Assembly (NCBI RefSeq): GCF_025377685.1
Contig: NZ_JACEHK010000008.1
Location: 1-64,000, forward strand
DNA length: 64,000 nt
Origin: Anaerobacillus sp. CMMVII
Lineage (GTDB): Bacteria > Bacillota > Bacilli > Bacillales > Anaerobacillaceae
Direction: 5' to 3'
Position 1 is the stretch's first letter, and each line of letters opens with the position of its first letter. A program made the position numbers and the translations under genes. Positions 17,318 through 27,147 of this stretch are shown here, one piece after another. The notes beneath the pieces were generated by a model. That model was not told where the DNA came from and did no database searches. It saw only the letters and a list, made by a program, of their open reading frames with translations.

Positions 17318-17827
17318 CTTTTTTCAGTCACTCCTTAAATCTGCTGTGTTTATAATTTTGTTAAAGCTGTTCTCGTTATGTTGTTTTTTATTACGCAGTT
17401 TGAATTACCCACCGAGTTTATCATGGGGCAATATGACGTTGTATTAAAACAACAAAGTTACGAAAAAGACTTTGGTTCAGAGACTAGCACTCAGGCCAAT
17501 CTCTAATGGTGCTTTGACACTTGTCGTCTTTTGCAATCTGCATGGAAGACCAAGTTGGTAAAAGCGCCATTCGTGCATGCGCTTGCGCCTTTTGTTACCT
17601 TGTTACCATTATTCAACAAAATCCCTAAAAGTTAAACGGTTTCGCTAAAACTAGTCACCAGTCTTGCAAATTTCTAAAAAACCGTCATTATTTCTTTGGT
17701 TTCGACAAGATTATCATTGGATGTCGACCTCTGCTTTTACTTATTTTGCATAATTACTTTAACCGAGTTAGATCAATCTAAATGTAGTGCGAACATAATA
17801 AATGATGAAATTCATTAGACGTACGAA
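17318..17827. other. Gene-poor stretch, no intact gene
   Basis: About 510 bases without a supported gene. A short plus-strand frame near 17398-17505 (begins QFELPTEFIMGQYDVV, ends TQANL) is protein-like but lacks a start and ribosome binding site, suggesting a relic. The rest shows nothing recognisable. Confidence 0.3.
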
Positions 17828-17971
17828 TTAATATTCAATCTCATCGTAGGCTTTCGGCTGAGGATCGCGTTCTTCAGGCGTGATGATGTCATACTTAATT
17901 TTCACTAGGTTGCTCGTTTTATTGTCTTGAGGTTTTTCATTATTTTTTTTCTGATTTTGTGCATGTTTCAA
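17828..17971 (-). CDS. Possible 47-aa charged protein
   Basis: The frame starts at TTG behind GGGGTG and encodes a hydrophilic protein rich in Lys, Asn and Gln at the N-terminus, ending DPQPKAYDEIEY. There is no membrane segment and no recognised domain. It may be a small real gene or the 3' end of an eroded one. Confidence 0.35.
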   Translation of the reverse strand: MKHAQNQKKNNEKPQDNKTSNLVKIKYDIITPEERDPQPKAYDEIEY

Positions 17972-18214
17972 GTTATTTACACCCCACTTATGATATGATA
18001 TTCCATATTATTTCCTTTTTTATTACATTTCATGTTTAATAAGGCTACTTATGCAAAGATTGTTGTTTTACAATTCTGTAGAATGAGAATACTAACCAAG
18101 TTTGATCCCATCTAACTCATACGTGTTAGAAAAAAAGCAATCTTGGTGGGTATATTCAAACTGCTAAGTTTACGATACATGCCATTAAGGAAACTAGAAT
18201 TGAGGTGACGTCAT

Positions 18215-20143
18215 TTGGAAAGAAACAACAATGAACTAGTCACAGACTGGGTGAAAAGACATAAGCTACTATTGTACAAGCTCGGCTACGTATTTTTAGA
18301 AGTAGAAGAGGTCATCGAAGTGGCTATTAAAAAGACTGTCGAAGTCTTTAAAGATGGCGTCGATTTTTCTGAAGAAGACTTGAAATATGCGTTTGTTAGC
18401 GAATGTTTGAAGCATAGAGTATTCCCCAGCATAAAACCGTTTGAAAACATCCAAGATGCGGTACAGATCCATTGCTTATTCTTCAAATATGTTCTACATA
18501 TGAGTGCAGAAGAAATTGCTCGTTATTTACAAATAACACCTAGTGATGTCGAAAAAAACATAAATCTTGGTTTTGAAGCATTAATTGAAGCAGAAAAACT
18601 TGAGAAGTGTGAAACAACTGTTGAGAAACTAGTAAACTACCATGAAGGTCGGTTAAGTTTTGCGGAATATAAGGAAATAAATCTACTACTAGCAGAAAAC
18701 AATCAATGTAGTGATGTTTTAGAGAGTGTATTAGCCATCATTGATGAACTATACGAGTTAGACAGAAAGCTTGTGCCTACTCCTTATTTTTTAGAAGAAA
18801 ATCGACCGTTAACAGCAGTGCAATTAAAACGAAAAAAACGAAAACAGCAAATTTTTACCACAACTTTTGCACTTGCGCTAATAGTAGGGGTTATTATAAG
18901 TTCAGTTGGAGTAGCAGAAATTCAATACCAATGGAAACTATGGACAAGTGAGCGAGTCGGCTACGGAGAAAGTGTATTTGTTAGCACGATTGATCAAGAT
19001 ATCGAAATCACCATTACCCATGTTGCGGCAGATAGCACGCAAACGATGCTTTTTTATGAGATAAGGGATCTAGAAGATAAATATAATTATAATCTTAATT
19101 CTCACCAAGGGATGATGTTTGAAATCGTCGAAAAAGATATCTTTCAGTCTGTACGCAATGGGTTTTATAGTTCCCCAAGGTATTTTAGAATGAATTACGC
19201 GGAAGAGGTTGTTAATCAAGGGCGCCTAATCTTGCCGCCGATTGCTAATGAACATGAGACGATTACTGTTCATTTTCAGATTCTCCCCCAAGTGGAGAAA
19301 GGAACCGATATGCATGCTTATTATGACTATCAGCAGCGAAACCTAATTAGAGGGGATTGGATCCTAGAGGTGCCTGTTACCAAATATGAACCAAGAACAG
19401 TTGAAATTGATAAAACCATCGATGTCAAAGGGAAAGAAGTGTATCTTTCGCATCTTGAAGTCGCCCCGACGGCTACATTTTTGGTCTATAATTTGGGTTA
19501 TGAGACCAATGAGCAAAGATATGAGTATCACGATTTGCAATTCTCTCATATCAAAGCGAATGGGAAAGAATACTTTCCTGACTATAATCTCGACTTTGGA
19601 AGGTACAAACCAATGGGATCTATTGAGAGATTTTTTCCCTTTGAGTCTATTTATTATTTACAACCGCGAGAATTAGAGCTCGTTTTATCTAGGTTGTATA
19701 GTAACTATGACTATCAACAGGAAGTTCAAATTGATTATGACAATCTTCCAATGGAAATTCCATTTTTGGACAATACCATCACAATAAAAGAGGTGGAAGT
19801 TGGAAATCCGGTGTTCATTAAAATTGAAGAGGAACTTGATTTAGATCGCAGCTATGATAGTTTTCACTTAGACGTCGCTTATCAAAATCGCAATTGGGGA
19901 TATGGTATTTCTTCAGAAGGCATTTGGATTGATGGTGAAGGAAATCAATACAGTAGTTATGAAGAACTTATGGATTTAGATAATATTTTTGATTTACGGT
20001 ATATCAGTACGGAGCAAACGATTGAAATTTATCTTGATGGCGAAGAATTTGACGAGGCGATGTTACCAGAAAAAATTATGATTAATAGCTATTCTAAGAC
20101 GCACCTCCTCACTGACAAGGTGATAAAGCTGGAGCTCCAATAA
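18215..20143 (+). CDS. Sigma-like/anti-sigma fusion membrane protein with DUF4179-type ectodomain
   Basis: A 642-residue protein. Residues 5-65 resemble sigma region 2 of ECF factors (LLYKLGYVFLEVEEVIEVA, then TVEVF). Residues 85-128 resemble region 4 (YVLHMSAEEIARYLQITPSD, then a helix). A helical anti-sigma-like stretch (135-205) leads to one membrane helix (213-233). The outside part (about 245-495) looks like DUF4179 followed by a DUF5643-like beta domain. Most relatives keep sigma and anti-sigma on separate genes, so a one-chain version is unusual. It begins with TTG behind GAGGTGA and stands alone before a strong terminator. The sigma part may be degenerate; domain names are from pattern memory. 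Confidence 0.65.
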   Translation: MERNNNELVTDWVKRHKLLLYKLGYVFLEVEEVIEVAIKKTVEVFKDGVDFSEEDLKYAFVSECLKHRVFPSIKPFENIQDAVQIHCLFFKYVLHMSAEEIARYLQITPSDVEKNINLGFEALIEAEKLEKCETTVEKLVNYHEGRLSFAEYKEINLLLAENNQCSDVLESVLAIIDELYELDRKLVPTPYFLEENRPLTAVQLKRKKRKQQIFTTTFALALIVGVIISSVGVAEIQYQWKLWTSERVGYGESVFVSTIDQDIEITITHVAADSTQTMLFYEIRDLEDKYNYNLNSHQGMMFEIVEKDIFQSVRNGFYSSPRYFRMNYAEEVVNQGRLILPPIANEHETITVHFQILPQVEKGTDMHAYYDYQQRNLIRGDWILEVPVTKYEPRTVEIDKTIDVKGKEVYLSHLEVAPTATFLVYNLGYETNEQRYEYHDLQFSHIKANGKEYFPDYNLDFGRYKPMGSIERFFPFESIYYLQPRELELVLSRLYSNYDYQQEVQIDYDNLPMEIPFLDNTITIKEVEVGNPVFIKIEEELDLDRSYDSFHLDVAYQNRNWGYGISSEGIWIDGEGNQYSSYEELMDLDNIFDLRYISTEQTIEIYLDGEEFDEAMLPEKIMINSYSKTHLLTDKVIKLELQ

Positions 20144-20147
20144 TGAC

Positions 20148-20193
20148 GAAAGAGACTTACATTGTAGATGCTACAGTGTAAGTCTCTTTCTTT
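20148..20193 (+). terminator. Strong intrinsic terminator
   Basis: A near-perfect 20-bp stem (GAAAGAGACTTACATTGTAG with CTACAGTGTAAGTCTCTTTC) with a 3-base loop, directly after the fusion gene. Confidence 0.85.
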
Positions 20194-20358
20194 GAGTTAA
20201 TTAAATCGTCACTTACATACAAAAAGCCTTTAATAATTGCAATAAACTAAGGACATTTTTATCGAGTAGAAAAAAAGTCACGTGAACCGCTTTCTTTTTC
20301 AAACCGAGTAGAGTAAAATGTAGTTGTTTAAGTTATTTAATTGTAGAGGGGGATCATT

Positions 20359-21005
20359 TTGACTCCAATTAAAGCGTGTATATTTGATTTAGATGGTGTG
20401 ATTGTTGATACAGCTAAATTTCATTACTTAGCTTGGCGACGACTAGCCCGTGAATTAGGTTTTGACTTTTCCGAGGAGGATAATGAGAGACTTAAAGGTG
20501 TAAGTAGAATGGACTCTTTGAACATTTTACTTGAGATCGGCGGAGTTGAGTTAGATGAAATGAAGAAAGAAGAACTAGCAAGCAAGAAGAATGAATGGTA
20601 TGTAGAGTTAATCTCCGACATGGATGAAAAGGAAATATTACCGGGTACGAAAGAATTTTAACAACATTGAAAGATGCTGGTATAAAAATTTCGCTTGGTT
20701 CAGCTAGTAAAAATGCAAAAACAATATTAACAAGAATTGGCTTAATTCACATGTTTGATTGCATCGTTGATGGAACTGACATAACAAAAGCAAAGCCAGA
20801 TCCTGAAGTCTTTTTACTTGGTGCGAAAGCACTAAATGTCGATCCAAAAGATTGTGTTGTGTTTGAAGATGCTGTCTCAGGTGTAGAAGCAGCGATTAGT
20901 GCAGGAATGTATGTCATCGGTGTGGGTTCAAAACAAATACTACATAGAGCAAACGACGTGGTGGATTCTCTTGCAGAGATGTCGTTAGATAGGTTAGACA
21001 TGTAA
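20359..21005 (+). pseudogene. pgmB: Beta-phosphoglucomutase, one frameshift
   Basis: A HAD-superfamily enzyme that converts beta-glucose 1-phosphate to glucose 6-phosphate. FDLDGVIVDTA carries the nucleophile and acid Asp (10 and 12), and the cap domain has WRRLARELGFDF. The frame stops at 20661 after PGTKEF. The other frame gives TLKDAGIKISLGSASKNA, KAKPDPEVF and FEDAVSGVEAA, the remaining HAD motifs. One missing A or T near 20655-20660 explains it; restored length is about 215 residues, normal for PgmB. It uses TTG 20359 behind GAGGGGG. It lies just before maltose phosphorylase, which makes its substrate, so the pair forms a maltose-use operon. Confidence 0.88.
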
Positions 21006-21077
21006 CTAACCTTTATTTTAACGACAAATGCGCAAACGGTTGCCTTAAAGTAGTTTGATAGAAGGGATTGAGATAAT

Positions 21078-23384
21078 ATGAAACAATATTTAAAGTTAGA
21101 CGAATGGTCAATCATTGAAGAAGGCTTTGAACCTGAAAACCATGAAGTATCTGAGAGTATTTTTAGTATTGGTAACGGTCACATGGGTCAAAGAGCTAAT
21201 TTTGAAGAGGATTACTCTGGGAAATCACTTCAAGGAAGTTATATGGCAGGTGTTTATTATCCGGATAAAACCCGTGTTGGTTGGTGGAAAAATGGCTATC
21301 CTGAATATTTTGCCAAAGTACTAAATTCAACGAACTGGATTGGATTAACGTTAGAGATCGATGGTGAAAACTTAGACTTAGCAAAAGTCCCAGTGAGAGA
21401 TTTCGTACGAACGTTAAATATGAAAGAGGGCTTTTTGGAAAGATCCTTTATTGCTATCTTACATGATGGCAAAGAGGTTAAGATTCATGCAAAGCGTTTT
21501 GTTAGCATCGTAGACAAAGAAGTAGGGACGATCCGTTATTCAATTACACCCTTAAATTTTAACGGCGAAGTGAAAGTGACTTCATATCTTGATGCTGATG
21601 TGAAAAATAAAGATGCAAATTACGATGAAAAGTTCTGGGATGAAGTTGCTAAAGAAGCGACTACGAATGTTGCCTCAGTGACAGTAGTAACAAAAAAGAC
21701 AGAGTATGTCCTATGTTCAACGATGAAAACAGAGCTTATCCATAATGGTGTAAAAGTTGCCTTTACTCCAGAAGTAACGGAAAGCGAAAAGTTTGTTGCA
21801 CATACGTTTGCGCACGCTCTTGTTGAAGGAAAAGAAACGGTCATCTATAAATACGTTGCCAATGTTACATCACGAGACTATGACAGGTCTGTCTTATCAA
21901 AAATTGCGATGGAGCGTCTTCAAGGAGCTTTAACAAAAGGCTTTGAAACCATGTTAAGCGAGCAAGCACAAGCTTGGGCTGAAAAATGGAAAGAAAGCGA
22001 CATTGTGATTGAAGGTGATGTTGCAGCTCAACAAGGAATTCGTTTTAATATCTTTCAGCTAAATCAAACGTATACAGGGGAAGACGACCGTCTAAACATT
22101 GGGCCGAAAGGGTTTACAGGTGAGAAATACGGAGGAAGTACGTATTGGGATACAGAGGCTTATTGCTTACCATTTTACTTAAGTACTGCAGACCCGAAAA
22201 TTTCAAGAAACTTACTTGTTTATCGCTTTAAGCATTTAGAAAAGGCAATTGAAAATGCAGAGAAACTAGGTTTTACAGACGGTGCTGCACTTTATCCAAT
22301 GGTTACTATGAACGGAGAAGAATCTCATAATGAGTGGGAAATTACCTTTGAGGAAATTCACCGAAATGGGGCCATTGCCTATGGAATATATAATTATGTC
22401 AATTACACTGGTGATAAAGCTTACTTAGGCGAGTATGGTTTGGATGTATTAATTGGGATTTCAAGGTTTTGGGCACAACGTGTAAATTATGTGCCAGCAA
22501 AAAATCAGTACATGATGTTAGGTGTAACCGGTCCAAATGAATACGAAAACAATGTAAATAACAACTGGTATACAAACCGAATTGCATCTTGGACTTTAGA
22601 ATACACCCTGTCAGCTATGGATTTCTTAAAAGATACTGATAAAGCTCGCTACGAAGAGTTAGAGCGGAAGTTAAAAATTTCAACAGAAGAAACTGCGAAA
22701 TGGGTCGACATAATTGAAAAAATGTACTATCCATATGACGAAGAGATGGGAATATACCTACAACAAGACGGGTTCTTAGATAAAGAGTTAATTCATGTGA
22801 AAGATTTAGACCCTAAACATTTGCCATTAAACCAAAATTGGTCTTGGGATCGAATTTTGCGTTCTTGCTTTATTAAACAAGCTGATGTTCTCCAAGGTCT
22901 TTACTTCTTAAATGATGAATTTGATATGGAGACAAAGAAAAAGAACTTTGATTTTTATGAGCCAATGACAGTTCATGAATCATCACTATCACCTTGCGTT
23001 CATTCGATCTTGGCTTGTGAATTGGGGTATAAAGACAAAGCATATGAAATGTATTTAAGAACAGCGCGCCTTGACTTAGACAACTATAACAACGATACCG
23101 AAGATGGATGTCATACAACAAGTATGGCTGGAACTTGGATGAGTGTTGTTCAAGGATTTGGTGGTTTCAAAGTGAAAAATGACCAAGTAATTCTAAATCC
23201 TTTTATCCCTGGTGAGTGGAAGTCATTTTCATTTAAGGTTGTCTTTAGAGGAGCTTTACTAAATATTAAAGTTTCAGCAGATCAAATTTCAATTACGAAC
23301 GAGACAGAAGTTACGATACCAGTGATTATTCATGGGACAAAATACACTGTTAATGGGAATGATACCTTAGCTGTTCATTATTAA
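21078..23384 (+). CDS. Maltose phosphorylase (GH65)
   Basis: A 768-residue cytoplasmic enzyme that splits maltose with phosphate into beta-glucose 1-phosphate and glucose. GH65 marks are YWDTEAYCLPFYL, the EWEITFEEIHRNGAIAYGIY region, and GPNEYENNVNNNWYTN with the catalytic acid Glu. The C-terminal (alpha/alpha)6 barrel ends in HSILACELG and CHTTSMAGTW, followed by a beta-sandwich. Its partner pgmB lies 72 bases upstream. Kojibiose or trehalose phosphorylases are close relatives; pgmB pairing and the motifs favour maltose. Confidence 0.9.
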   Translation: MKQYLKLDEWSIIEEGFEPENHEVSESIFSIGNGHMGQRANFEEDYSGKSLQGSYMAGVYYPDKTRVGWWKNGYPEYFAKVLNSTNWIGLTLEIDGENLDLAKVPVRDFVRTLNMKEGFLERSFIAILHDGKEVKIHAKRFVSIVDKEVGTIRYSITPLNFNGEVKVTSYLDADVKNKDANYDEKFWDEVAKEATTNVASVTVVTKKTEYVLCSTMKTELIHNGVKVAFTPEVTESEKFVAHTFAHALVEGKETVIYKYVANVTSRDYDRSVLSKIAMERLQGALTKGFETMLSEQAQAWAEKWKESDIVIEGDVAAQQGIRFNIFQLNQTYTGEDDRLNIGPKGFTGEKYGGSTYWDTEAYCLPFYLSTADPKISRNLLVYRFKHLEKAIENAEKLGFTDGAALYPMVTMNGEESHNEWEITFEEIHRNGAIAYGIYNYVNYTGDKAYLGEYGLDVLIGISRFWAQRVNYVPAKNQYMMLGVTGPNEYENNVNNNWYTNRIASWTLEYTLSAMDFLKDTDKARYEELERKLKISTEETAKWVDIIEKMYYPYDEEMGIYLQQDGFLDKELIHVKDLDPKHLPLNQNWSWDRILRSCFIKQADVLQGLYFLNDEFDMETKKKNFDFYEPMTVHESSLSPCVHSILACELGYKDKAYEMYLRTARLDLDNYNNDTEDGCHTTSMAGTWMSVVQGFGGFKVKNDQVILNPFIPGEWKSFSFKVVFRGALLNIKVSADQISITNETEVTIPVIIHGTKYTVNGNDTLAVHY

Positions 23385-23400
23385 CTTTCATTTCCACAGC

Positions 23401-23441
23401 AAAAAGAAGCAGTTGACATCATGTCAATCGCTTCTTTTTTG
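23401..23441 (+). terminator. Terminator after maltose phosphorylase
   Basis: Stem AAGAAGCAGTTGACAT with ATGTCAATCGCTTCTT (two mismatches), followed by a T run. Confidence 0.8.
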
Positions 23442-23468
23442 TAGTTTAAGAAAGTATAAAATTTCAAC

Positions 23469-23600
23469 GTAATAACTGTCTAGCTCCAGCGCCCAGCCCC
23501 TCGAGGTCAAATAACCTTCGAGAATAAAAGTGAAAGAGCACACTTTTTTTCTCGAAGAACATTTGCTTGTCGGGGCTAAGCAGGGCGCTTGCGCTTTTCT
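23469..23600 (+). repeat. Intergenic repeat, copy 1
   Basis: Begins GTAATAACTGTCTAGCTCC and contains GCGCCCAGCCCCTCGAGGTC and AAATAACCTTCGAG. It ends with GGGCGCTTGCGCTTTT. A second copy, inverted and longer, lies at 42139-42321. The outer ends (CAGCGCCC, GGGCGCTTG) can pair, so the element is a folded intergenic repeat of the kind scattered through Bacillus-group genomes. Confidence 0.8.
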
Positions 23601-23619
23601 TAGTTAGGTAGGTATAGGG

Positions 23620-23832
23620 CTAGCTAATTAATTGTGGTTTTTTTACTTCGTAATAGAAGTCTGGTTTTTTCGCACCTCTAAGCATTAGTTCACGCATGAG
23701 AGATTTATACTGGCCGATTGTTAAGTGATTATTTAGGTATGATAAAGTGGCAAAATCTAGAAGTTGGTTTACATTTGCAGGTTTATCATTTTTAGCTGAA
23801 ATATACTTTTCAATAAGCATTTTTACGATCAT
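23620..23832 (-). CDS. yppF: YppF-like small protein
   Basis: A 70-residue helical protein. NVNQLLDFATLSYLNNHLTI followed by YKSLMRELMLRGAKKP matches the YppF family of short Bacillaceae proteins of unknown function. A GAGGAGGG site lies 5 bases upstream of its ATG. It has no partner gene nearby. Confidence 0.75.
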   Translation of the reverse strand: MIVKMLIEKYISAKNDKPANVNQLLDFATLSYLNNHLTIGQYKSLMRELMLRGAKKPDFYYEVKKPQLIS

Positions 23833-24190
23833 AGCGCCCTCCTCACAAACCGATGTTTGCTTGTTTTCATTTATCTTAGCATGGAAACTATCATTTTGAT
23901 TTGTTTAGAATTTTTTAACTTCAGACATTTTCTTACATTTTTTTACCTTAACAAACAAATTACCACGTTATCCGAAGGGGGTCTTTTGTAGATTTGATAA
24001 AAAAATGAAATCTTATCGTGAATTATGCGAATTTTCTTTGGGAGTTTTTCTACTTTAGCTTAAATGATGATTTGTGAATTTACCATATTCACCATATTAA
24101 CGATATTAATTCTAGTAATTCATGATTGGTTTTAGGGGGCGTAGGTAAGTATAAACTAGGCTTTACACGATACTTTGCGTGAAGCCAGAA
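23833..24190. other. Intergenic, no gene seen
   Basis: Promoter region of the minus-strand yppF-like gene, then AT-rich sequence. Neither strand shows a convincing frame with a ribosome binding site. Confidence 0.4.
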
Positions 24191-24232
24191 GAAGCCGTAT
24201 TTTGATTTGTCTCAACACGGCTTTCTTTTTAC
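24191..24232. terminator. Terminator for the deacetylase gene
   Basis: AAGCCGT and ACGGCTT form a short stem with an 18-base loop, with a pyrimidine run on the plus side. It lies at the 3' end of the minus-strand deacetylase gene. A modest call. Confidence 0.45.
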
Positions 24233-24248
24233 AAGAAGATAATAAGCG

Positions 24249-25190
24249 TTAATAGCTTATGGTTTTATTTGCGATTCCCCGTTTCATCATTTCCTCTATT
24301 TCTTCAGAAGTAACATCACGAAAGGTACGAAACGTATAGTCTTGTTTTTGATAGTAGTCGATGATTTCGGGTAATAATTGGGCAGTTGCTTTATTTGGTG
24401 CAATATCATGAAATAAAGCAACGATAAAGTTATTGTTCTGAGAACCTTTGATCACTTGCTCAAGCATTTTGTTAGGTTTTTTTGAAATTTTTGTGGCATC
24501 TCCTGAAATGACATTCCAGTCAATATAGGTGTATCCGCGAGCTCTTAGGTCTGACGTTAAGCTAGGCATGAACTGCTTTCCACCAAATTTAATGGAACTT
24601 GGGTTTGAAGACCCGCCTGGAAATCGAAAGATCGTAGGAGATTTAAACCCTAGTATGTCTTCATATACAGTTTCTACCTTAGCAAGATCTTTATAAAACA
24701 TATCGAATGTGGAATAAATTGAATAATTATGAGAATATGAATGTGGTAATACCATATGCCCATTTTCATAGGTTTGCTTTACGATCTCAGGATATTGCTC
24801 CATCATTGTTCCGATTGTAAAAAAAGTTGCTTGGACATTCTTTTTATTTAAAATAGCCAAAATGTCCTTTGTCAGTGGGGAGGGTCCGTCATCAAAGGTT
24901 AAGAAGACCTTTTTGGTAGGTTTTTTCTCAACAGCTAAACGAGAGAGTTCTGATTCTAATTGTTGTATCTTATCATTTAATGTTTTGATCTGGGTCTCAA
25001 GTTCAGCTACTTGTTGTTCTTTTTCTTCAAGTTCATTTTCATTAGGTAGGTTATTCATTTGTTGTTCGAGGATCGTTAATTTTTCGTTTAAAAGTTCTAA
25101 TTGCCGTGATGACTGATTTAGCCCTATGTAATAAGCTGTAAAGATGAAAATGGCAGTTAAGAAAAGTATGCCTAAAAATTTTTGTTTCAT
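24249..25190 (-). CDS. Polysaccharide deacetylase with coiled coil (PdaA-like)
   Basis: A 313-residue protein: N-terminal membrane anchor (5-23), a heptad-rich coiled coil (28-88), then a NodB homology domain. Catalytic motifs are FLTFDDGPSP (Asp100, Asp101), HSYSHN (His150, His154), FRFPGGSS and LFHD (His261). It probably removes N-acetyl groups from peptidoglycan or a similar wall glycan on the outer face. The spacer coiled coil would hold the enzyme away from the membrane. Starts after GGGGGCTTGGG. Confidence 0.88.
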   Translation of the reverse strand: MKQKFLGILFLTAIFIFTAYYIGLNQSSRQLELLNEKLTILEQQMNNLPNENELEEKEQQVAELETQIKTLNDKIQQLESELSRLAVEKKPTKKVFLTFDDGPSPLTKDILAILNKKNVQATFFTIGTMMEQYPEIVKQTYENGHMVLPHSYSHNYSIYSTFDMFYKDLAKVETVYEDILGFKSPTIFRFPGGSSNPSSIKFGGKQFMPSLTSDLRARGYTYIDWNVISGDATKISKKPNKMLEQVIKGSQNNNFIVALFHDIAPNKATAQLLPEIIDYYQKQDYTFRTFRDVTSEEIEEMMKRGIANKTISY

Positions 25191-25309
25191 ATTCCCAAGC
25201 CCCCTTTCATCTTCTTCTAACGTATTTTGTCGATGTGACCTTCTTTATTGTGAACGATTTTATCTAATAAATGTTTATCAAATTTTGGTAAAGAATGGAG
25301 GTTGTATAA

Positions 25310-25462
25310 ATGGAATGGCCAATTCTTTTACTCGTTATTGTGGGGATATTTTTATTCATTAAAGTGATAAGTAAGATTGTAAGAATAATCATTGTTGTTG
25401 CTTTATTGGCAATGATCGTTTATTTTGTTTCATCAATGGATTTTGCGATGATTATGTTTTAA
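25310..25462 (+). CDS. Small two-helix membrane protein, 50 aa
   Basis: A frame with GGAGG 10 bases upstream of ATG. It encodes MEWPILLLVIVGIFLFI, a basic turn (KVISKIVR) and a second helix (IIIVVALLAMIVYFV). No family is recognised. It is divergent from the deacetylase gene and ends 66 bases before fumC. Confidence 0.55.
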   Translation: MEWPILLLVIVGIFLFIKVISKIVRIIIVVALLAMIVYFVSSMDFAMIMF

Positions 25463-25528
25463 CTAGCGGGGGAAACGTAAGAAGGAAGCGAAAATATGGA
25501 AGAAATGATAGTGAGGAGGGGTATTTTA

Positions 25529-26920
25529 TTGTCTTATCGAATCGAAAGAGATACATTAGGAGAAATACAAGTACCTACTGATCGCTGGTGGGGGGCACAA
25601 ACTGAACGGAGTAGACAGAACTTTAAAATTGGTACTGAAAAAATGCCAATTGAGGTAATTGATGCATTTTTGATACTGAAAAGAGCAGCTGCTACAGTAA
25701 ACGAGAAATTAGGGAAGCTTGAAAGTGAAAAAGCGAATGCCATTGTTAAGGCAGTCGACGATATAAGAAAGAATCTTACTACTGAACATTTTCCTCTGGT
25801 CGTTTGGCAAACAGGAAGTGGAACTCAATCTAATATGAATGTTAATGAAGTGATTGCGTATAAGGCGAATGAGATTTTAAGGCAAACAGAGAGTAAGGTC
25901 ATTGTTCACCCGAATGATGATGTAAATAAATCGCAAAGCTCGAACGATACGTTTCCAACTGCGATGCATATTGCCGCTTTGCTTAAGGTAGAAAATGATT
26001 TATTAGAAAGCATAACTACCTTTAAAACAACATTGTCGAACAAGGTAGCCCAATTTGCAACTGTTATCAAGATCGGTCGAACTCACTTACAGGATGCAAC
26101 CCCACTTACCCTCGGTCAAGAAATTAGTGGATGGCATCGAATGATCGAAAAGTGTGAAAAGATGATCCAGACAAGTCTAGAGAACATCCGCGAACTAGCC
26201 ATAGGTGGCACAGCAGTTGGGACAGGAATCAATGCCCACACTAAATTCGGTGAACTCGTTGCTGAGGAAATAAGTAAAATCACAGGAAAAGCGTTTGTTA
26301 CAGCGGAAAACAAATTCCACGCACTGACCAGCCATGATGAACTCGTTCATCTACACGGAGCCCTCAAAGCCTTAGCTGCTGATGCGATGAAAATAGCCAA
26401 TGATGTACGTTGGTTAGCAAGTGGCCCACGCTGTGGAATAGGTGAGATTATGATTCCTGCAAATGAACCTGGAAGTTCAATTATGCCCGGAAAGGTAAAT
26501 CCGACCCAAAGTGAAGCCTTAACCATGGTTGCAGTGCAGGTCATGGGGAATGATGCTACCATTTCGTTTGCTGCAAGCCAAGGAAATTTTGAATTGAATG
26601 TCTTTAAGCCTGTTATTATTTATAATTTTATCCAATCAACAACATTACTTGCTGATGCAATCCGTTCATTTAATGATCATTGCGCAGTTGGTATTGATGC
26701 AAATATTGAAGTAATTGAAAGGCATCTTAAAAATTCATTAATGCTTGTTACAGCGCTTAATCCTCATATCGGTTATGAAAAGGCAGCTATGATTGCAAAG
26801 AGTGCTCACCAGAATGGTATCACCTTGAAAGAAGCCGCCATTAACAGTGGTTTTTTATTAGAAGATGAATATGATTCTATTGTTGATCCAAGCAAAATGA
26901 TCAATCCACAAGATCACTAA
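25529..26920 (+). CDS. fumC: Class II fumarate hydratase
   Basis: Interconverts fumarate and malate in the TCA cycle. The 463-residue length is standard. The superfamily signature [11 protein letters not shown] carries the catalytic Ser loop, and earlier blocks include [14 protein letters not shown] and the [11 protein letters not shown] region. TTG 25529 follows GAGGAGGGG with 7-base spacing; a longer in-frame start at 25496 would place that site inside the gene. Confidence 0.95.
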   Translation: MSYRIERDTLGEIQVPTDRWWGAQTERSRQNFKIGTEKMPIEVIDAFLILKRAAATVNEKLGKLESEKANAIVKAVDDIRKNLTTEHFPLVVWQTGSGTQSNMNVNEVIAYKANEILRQTESKVIVHPNDDVNKSQSSNDTFPTAMHIAALLKVENDLLESITTFKTTLSNKVAQFATVIKIGRTHLQDATPLTLGQEISGWHRMIEKCEKMIQTSLENIRELAIGGTAVGTGINAHTKFGELVAEEISKITGKAFVTAENKFHALTSHDELVHLHGALKALAADAMKIANDVRWLASGPRCGIGEIMIPANEPGSSIMPGKVNPTQSEALTMVAVQVMGNDATISFAASQGNFELNVFKPVIIYNFIQSTTLLADAIRSFNDHCAVGIDANIEVIERHLKNSLMLVTALNPHIGYEKAAMIAKSAHQNGITLKEAAINSGFLLEDEYDSIVDPSKMINPQDH

Positions 26921-26929
26921 AGGAAACTT

Positions 26930-26962
26930 GAAATCACCCAGACATATTAGAAGGGTGATTTC
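26930..26962 (+). terminator. Weak hairpin after fumC
   Basis: GAAATCACCC pairs with GGGTGATTTC across a 13-base loop, but the T run is poor. Confidence 0.5.
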
Positions 26963-27147
26963 GTTCATATTTGTTAGAAAAGTTCAAAAAGATGTACAAT
27001 ACAGTAGGAGAAATAAACTTTGTCAGATGAAAAAATGGTGTACTTACAGAAATCTTTAGAAGAACACATTTTGTTGAACAATTTATGTAGCTGCTATTTC
27101 ATAGTCTTTTGTTTAGAGTAATAGTAAGGAAAAGGAGGGAATGCAAA

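Noticed and set aside
20747-21115. 122-residue minus-strand frame over pgmB
   Set aside because: Mirrors the second half of the HAD gene; no start signals.
27019-27120. 34-residue frame starting TTG before the M19 dipeptidase
   Set aside because: A weak site (AGGAG at 10 bases) and a Cys/Phe-rich tail; overlaps the dipeptidase leader. Not enough to call a gene.
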